From Candidatus Cloacimonadota bacterium (GTDB lineage: Bacteria; Cloacimonadota; Cloacimonadia; Cloacimonadales; TCS61), in contig JAGLWO010000570.1 of NCBI GenBank assembly GCA_023133395.1, positions 1-9,341 on the forward strand: DNA of 9,341 bases, given 5' to 3'. Under the pieces are notes generated by a model. It had not been told where the DNA came from. It was given only the letters and a program-made list of their open reading frames with translations, and did not search any database. Shown here piece by piece: positions 6,427 through 9,341 of this stretch (its first letter is position 1; the number at the start of each line of letters is the position of its first letter). A program made the translations under genes and the position numbers.

Positions 6427-7559
6427 AAACATTATATGATTATTTTCAAGTTATATTGAAAGATAAAAAGAAATGGCAATATTACGATGATATGAAAATA
6501 TACGATAATATCGAAACAATTATGAAAAATCCTGAAAAATTTATTAAAGACTACTTAGAAATTGGAGGTAAAACTACAGATGAACTCGAGATACTCATTG
6601 AAGTTATAAATAAGAAGAATCCTGAAAGGCTACAACATACAATTTCAATATTTTTATTAGGACTAATTTTATATAACAACTTCACAAAAATTGAAAAAGA
6701 AATAGATAAGTTTATTGATGAAAGAAGTAAAGAAGTTAACACACGAAAAATTATTGTAAAAAAACATTTCAATTACTGGTGGTTCTTAATTTGTTTTATT
6801 CACGATATTGGTTATGCATATAATAAAAACTCAGTAGGTTTTAAATTGTTTGGGATAAATGCAGAAAATGAAATTAGAATTGAAGAAGAAGTTAAAAGTA
6901 ATTTAAAGAGCATAGAAAATTTTTCTAAAGATTGTGTACCTCAAATAATTATTGATGTTTGGAGAAGATATTTAAAATATAGAAAAGAAATGTATATGTT
7001 AAAAAAATCAGATGAAAAAATCGACCACGGAATCCTATCAGGTGCTTATTATATTTATACTTTGAATGAAGTGTATAATAAGAAAAAAAATAGTAATCAA
7101 AAAGAATTAGATGAAAATAATGGGTTTATAGACAAAAATAGATTGTATTGGTCTCCAAAAATGATTGATTGTGTTCACAAACCTATTGCTTGGATTATTG
7201 TTTATCATAATATTTGGTATAAAAATAAAAATTATGAAGACACCAAAGAATATGAGCAAAAGAAGTTAAATGAACTTATTATTAAAAAACCTCTTATTAA
7301 ATTAGATAGATATCCTTTGTATTTCTTACTCTGCTTAGTTGATACTTTGGATCCTGTAAAATTTATAATTAATAATGATAGTGGAGTAAATGAAGTAAGA
7401 CAAATATTAAAAAACACATTATTGAGTTTAAATAATAATATGATAAATATCAAATTCATAAATGAACTTAAAAAATATAATAAATGTTATATAGAGAAAA
7501 ATTCTACAATCGATTCTTGGTTGGATATAATAATTGATAATAAATTTCATTTGAAATAA
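6423..7559 (+). CDS. HD-superfamily phosphohydrolase-like protein
   Basis: A 378-residue cytoplasmic protein without signal peptide. It shows a spaced metal-ligand pattern of the HD superfamily: His72 (ERLQHTISIFLLG), the His127-Asp128 pair in CFIHDIGYAYN, His202 (DHGILSGAYYIY), His262 (IVYHNIWY) and Asp307 (FLLCLVDTLDP). H...HD...H...H...D is the set used by two-metal HD hydrolases acting on nucleotides, cyclic nucleotides or other phosphoesters; the substrate cannot be told from sequence. No GYP motif, RelA synthetase or fused sensor domain is seen. The start is TTG, chosen for AAAGGA seven bases upstream; the first in-frame ATG would be Met24. The gene is very rich in Lys, Asn, Ile and Tyr and visibly more AT-rich than the envelope operon, suggesting recent transfer. 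It sits 13 nt ahead of the propeller gene, so co-transcription is likely. A defence-type effector is one possibility, not shown. Confidence 0.7.
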   Translation: MKTLYDYFQVILKDKKKWQYYDDMKIYDNIETIMKNPEKFIKDYLEIGGKTTDELEILIEVINKKNPERLQHTISIFLLGLILYNNFTKIEKEIDKFIDERSKEVNTRKIIVKKHFNYWWFLICFIHDIGYAYNKNSVGFKLFGINAENEIRIEEEVKSNLKSIENFSKDCVPQIIIDVWRRYLKYRKEMYMLKKSDEKIDHGILSGAYYIYTLNEVYNKKKNSNQKELDENNGFIDKNRLYWSPKMIDCVHKPIAWIIVYHNIWYKNKNYEDTKEYEQKKLNELIIKKPLIKLDRYPLYFLLCLVDTLDPVKFIINNDSGVNEVRQILKNTLLSLNNNMINIKFINELKKYNKCYIEKNSTIDSWLDIIIDNKFHLK

Positions 7560-7572
7560 ATTTGGAGGAGAG

Positions 7573-9341
7573 ATGAGAAGAACAATTATATTTTTATTTT
7601 TACTGATAATAATTGGAAGTTTACTTTATGCACAAACACCTGAATGGCTATGGGCAGCTCAAGCTGGAGGAAGTAGTTATGATACAGGATATGGAATAAC
7701 AATAGATGATTTGGGAAATACTTATGTTACAGGAGGATTTGAAGGAACAGCAAACTTTGGGACTTATTCTCTTACAAGTAATGGTGATTGGGATATTTTT
7801 GTAGCAAAGATGAATTCAAATGGAAATTGGCAATGGGCAGCTCAAGCTGGTGGAAGTATTAATGATTATGGATATGGAATAACAATAGATGATTCAGGAA
7901 ATACTTATGTTATAGGATGTTTTGAAAGCACAGCAACATTTGGGTCGTATTCTCTTACAAGTAATGGTTATAAGGATATTTTTGTAGCAAAGATGGATGC
8001 AAATGGAAGTTGGCAATGGGCAGCTCATGCTGGTGGAAGTAGTCTTGATCATGGAAATGGAATCACAATTGACGATCTGGGAAATACTTATGTTATAGGA
8101 TGGTTTTACGAAACAGCAACATTTGGGTCTTATTCTCTTACAAGTTATGGAGGAACTGATATTTTTGTAGCAAAGATGGATGCAAATGGAAATTGGCTAT
8201 GGGTAACTCAAGCTGGTGGAAGTGATCAATATTTTGGAAATGAAATAACAATTGACGATCTGGGAAATACTTATGTTACAGGAAGTTTTAAGAATACAGC
8301 AACTTTTGGGTCTTATTCTCTTACAAGTAATGGTTATGATGATATTTTTGTAGCAAAGATGGATGCAATGGGAAATTGGCAATGGGCAACTGGAGCTGGT
8401 GGATTTCATCAAGATTGGGGATATGGAATAACAATCGATGATGAAAGAAATACTTATGTTACAGGAAGTTTTAAGAATACAGCAACTTTTGGGTCTTATT
8501 CTCTTACAAGTAATGGTTATGATGATATTTTTGTAGCAAAGATGGATGCAACAGGAAATTGGCAATGGGCAGCTCAAGCTGGTGGAAGTAGTCTTGATCA
8601 GGGATATGGAATAACAATCGATGATGAAAGAAATACTTATGTTACAGGAATGTTTAGAGAAACAGCAACCTTTGGGTCCTATTCTCTTACAAGTTATGGT
8701 TCTAGGGATGTTTTTGTAGCAAAGATGGATGCAACAGGAAATTGGCAATGGGCAGCTCAAGCTGGAGGAAATAATGAAGATTATGGAAAAGGAGGAATAA
8801 CAATTGATTATCTGGGAAATACTTATGTTACAGGACGGTTTGAAGAAACAGCAACTTTTGGTTCTTATTCTCTTACAAGTAATGGAGAAGCAGATATTTT
8901 TGTAGCAAAGTTGGGAAGAGATTTTGTAGCTAATTTCATTGCAGATATAACTTTTGGATATTATCCATCTATTGAAGTCAATTTTACAAATTTATCAGGA
9001 AGTGTTCCAACAAACTGGTTCTGGGATTTCCAAAATGATGGAGTTTATGATTCCTTCGAACAGAACCCTACATTTACTTATACAGATGTTGGTGAATATA
9101 GTGTCAAACTTAAAATAAGTGATGGAACACTTGTTGATTCTCTCATTAAGCACAATTACATAACTGTAGAATATGTCCCGCCTGCACCACCGACAAATGT
9201 GCAAGTAAATATTTCTGGAGATGATGTTATTTTAAACTGGGCTGCAGTTGATACAACAATATTCGGAACTCCAATTGAAGTTGATTATTACATTATTTAT
9301 CAAAGCGATGAACCAAATGGGAATTGGCAATTTTCTGGTGC
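7573..9341 (+). CDS. large secreted seven-bladed propeller (SBBP)-PKD-FN3 protein, 3' end outside window
   Basis: Open from ATG to the right edge (589 codons, no stop). GGAGG lies four bases before the start. Residues 1-20 are a signal peptide (ending LLYA|Q). From Trp25 to about residue 452 there are seven consecutive 61-residue repeats of the SBBP type, each reading roughly W-x-WAAQAGGSS, GYGITIDDLGNTYVTG, TATFGSYSLTSNG, DIFVAKMDANGN. Seven copies would close one complete beta-propeller. A PKD domain follows (about 452-533: NFTNLSGSVPTNWFWDFQND, then PTFTYTDVGEYSVKLKISDG). After a proline hinge (VPPAPP) an FN3 domain begins at about 537 (NVQVNISGDDVILNWAAVD) and is cut off. This is a cell-surface or secreted adhesion/binding architecture. 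The lost C-terminus may carry more FN3 copies or a sorting tail. No enzyme domain is visible. Confidence 0.88.
   Translation, partial: MRRTIIFLFLLIIIGSLLYAQTPEWLWAAQAGGSSYDTGYGITIDDLGNTYVTGGFEGTANFGTYSLTSNGDWDIFVAKMNSNGNWQWAAQAGGSINDYGYGITIDDSGNTYVIGCFESTATFGSYSLTSNGYKDIFVAKMDANGSWQWAAHAGGSSLDHGNGITIDDLGNTYVIGWFYETATFGSYSLTSYGGTDIFVAKMDANGNWLWVTQAGGSDQYFGNEITIDDLGNTYVTGSFKNTATFGSYSLTSNGYDDIFVAKMDAMGNWQWATGAGGFHQDWGYGITIDDERNTYVTGSFKNTATFGSYSLTSNGYDDIFVAKMDATGNWQWAAQAGGSSLDQGYGITIDDERNTYVTGMFRETATFGSYSLTSYGSRDVFVAKMDATGNWQWAAQAGGNNEDYGKGGITIDYLGNTYVTGRFEETATFGSYSLTSNGEADIFVAKLGRDFVANFIADITFGYYPSIEVNFTNLSGSVPTNWFWDFQNDGVYDSFEQNPTFTYTDVGEYSVKLKISDGTLVDSLIKHNYITVEYVPPAPPTNVQVNISGDDVILNWAAVDTTIFGTPIEVDYYIIYQSDEPNGNWQFSG
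7645..8928 (+). repeat. seven tandem 183-bp coding repeats
   Basis: The Trp codon opening each unit lies at 7645, 7828, 8011, 8194, 8377, 8560 and 8743, so the first six units are each exactly 183 bp. The seventh gains one codon (GKGGITID) and runs into the PKD domain. Repeats are highly alike at DNA level, most strikingly units 4-5 and 5-6, pointing to recent amplification or gene conversion. Confidence 0.93.
8264..8551 (+). repeat. 105-bp identical direct repeat within the propeller
   Basis: Bases 8264-8368 and 8447-8551 are identical, exactly one repeat unit (183 bp) apart. They encode the second half of blade 4 and of blade 5 (NTYVTGSFKNTATFGSYSLT and onward). Identity at silent positions shows a recent event rather than selection on protein. 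Confidence 0.9.

Noticed and set aside
6551..7459. Two minus-strand frames inside the HD gene
   Set aside because: They are antisense to a gene with conserved metal-ligand motifs and look like reversed Lys/Asn-rich codons.
8197..8760. 187-codon minus-strand frame with a three-fold repeated cysteine-rich protein
   Set aside because: It is the antisense of the 183-bp propeller repeats and inherits their period. The plus frame has a signal peptide, known domains and an SD.
7645..8928. CRISPR-like regular repeat
   Set aside because: The repeats are 183 bp, in frame, coding throughout and without spacers.
8995..9204. Minus-strand 69-codon frame near the right end
   Set aside because: It is antisense to the PKD and FN3 coding sequence.

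Overview
The window looks like a piece of an AT-rich Gram-negative genome from the FCB side of the tree. The best guess is Cloacimonadota or a neighbouring lineage. This is inferred from three things: paired FadL-like outer-membrane barrels of the UPF0164/PorV-PorQ type with the GxGARxxGMGGAF start, large secreted proteins built from beta-propeller (SBBP), PKD and FN3 modules, and candidate promoters of the Bacteroidetes form (TTTG ... TAnnTTTG). No rRNA, tRNA or marker gene is present to settle the taxonomy. I see no tRNA, CRISPR array, transposase or integrase.

Left part (1-4560, minus strand): a tight four-gene operon read right to left. It starts with a CsgG/TolB-like envelope protein that has a TPR-like N-terminus, a long charged coiled coil and a FlgT-C-like end. 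Two tandem paralogous outer-membrane barrels follow, then an LPP20/FlgT-N-like exported protein that runs off the left edge. Gaps are 13, 75 and 14 nt. Together the first and last genes carry domains resembling those joined in the Vibrio flagellar H-ring protein FlgT, here split around two barrels with no flagellar gene in view. The operon is best read as an outer-membrane/periplasmic complex of unknown purpose.

Middle (4561-6058): a 209-bp divergent intergenic region with overlapping Bacteroidetes-like promoter candidates and a 6-3-6 palindrome that could be an operator. Rightwards follow a small stand-alone CBS-pair protein and a secreted protein with a jelly-roll-like N-terminal domain and a C-terminal FN3 domain.

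Right part (6059-9341, plus strand): a 364-bp stretch without a confident gene holds a GC-rich palindrome and a decayed copy of it, a 33-codon ORF whose stop overlaps the next start (TTGA), and a 27-bp near-copy of the start of the last gene. A strongly AT-rich, lysine/asparagine-rich gene for an HD-superfamily phosphohydrolase-like protein follows. Thirteen nt later begins a large secreted protein with exactly seven 61-residue blades, then PKD and FN3 domains, cut by the right edge. The HD gene lies between two copies of the large gene's ribosome-binding-site/start segment, as if inserted there or left behind by loss of an upstream paralogue.
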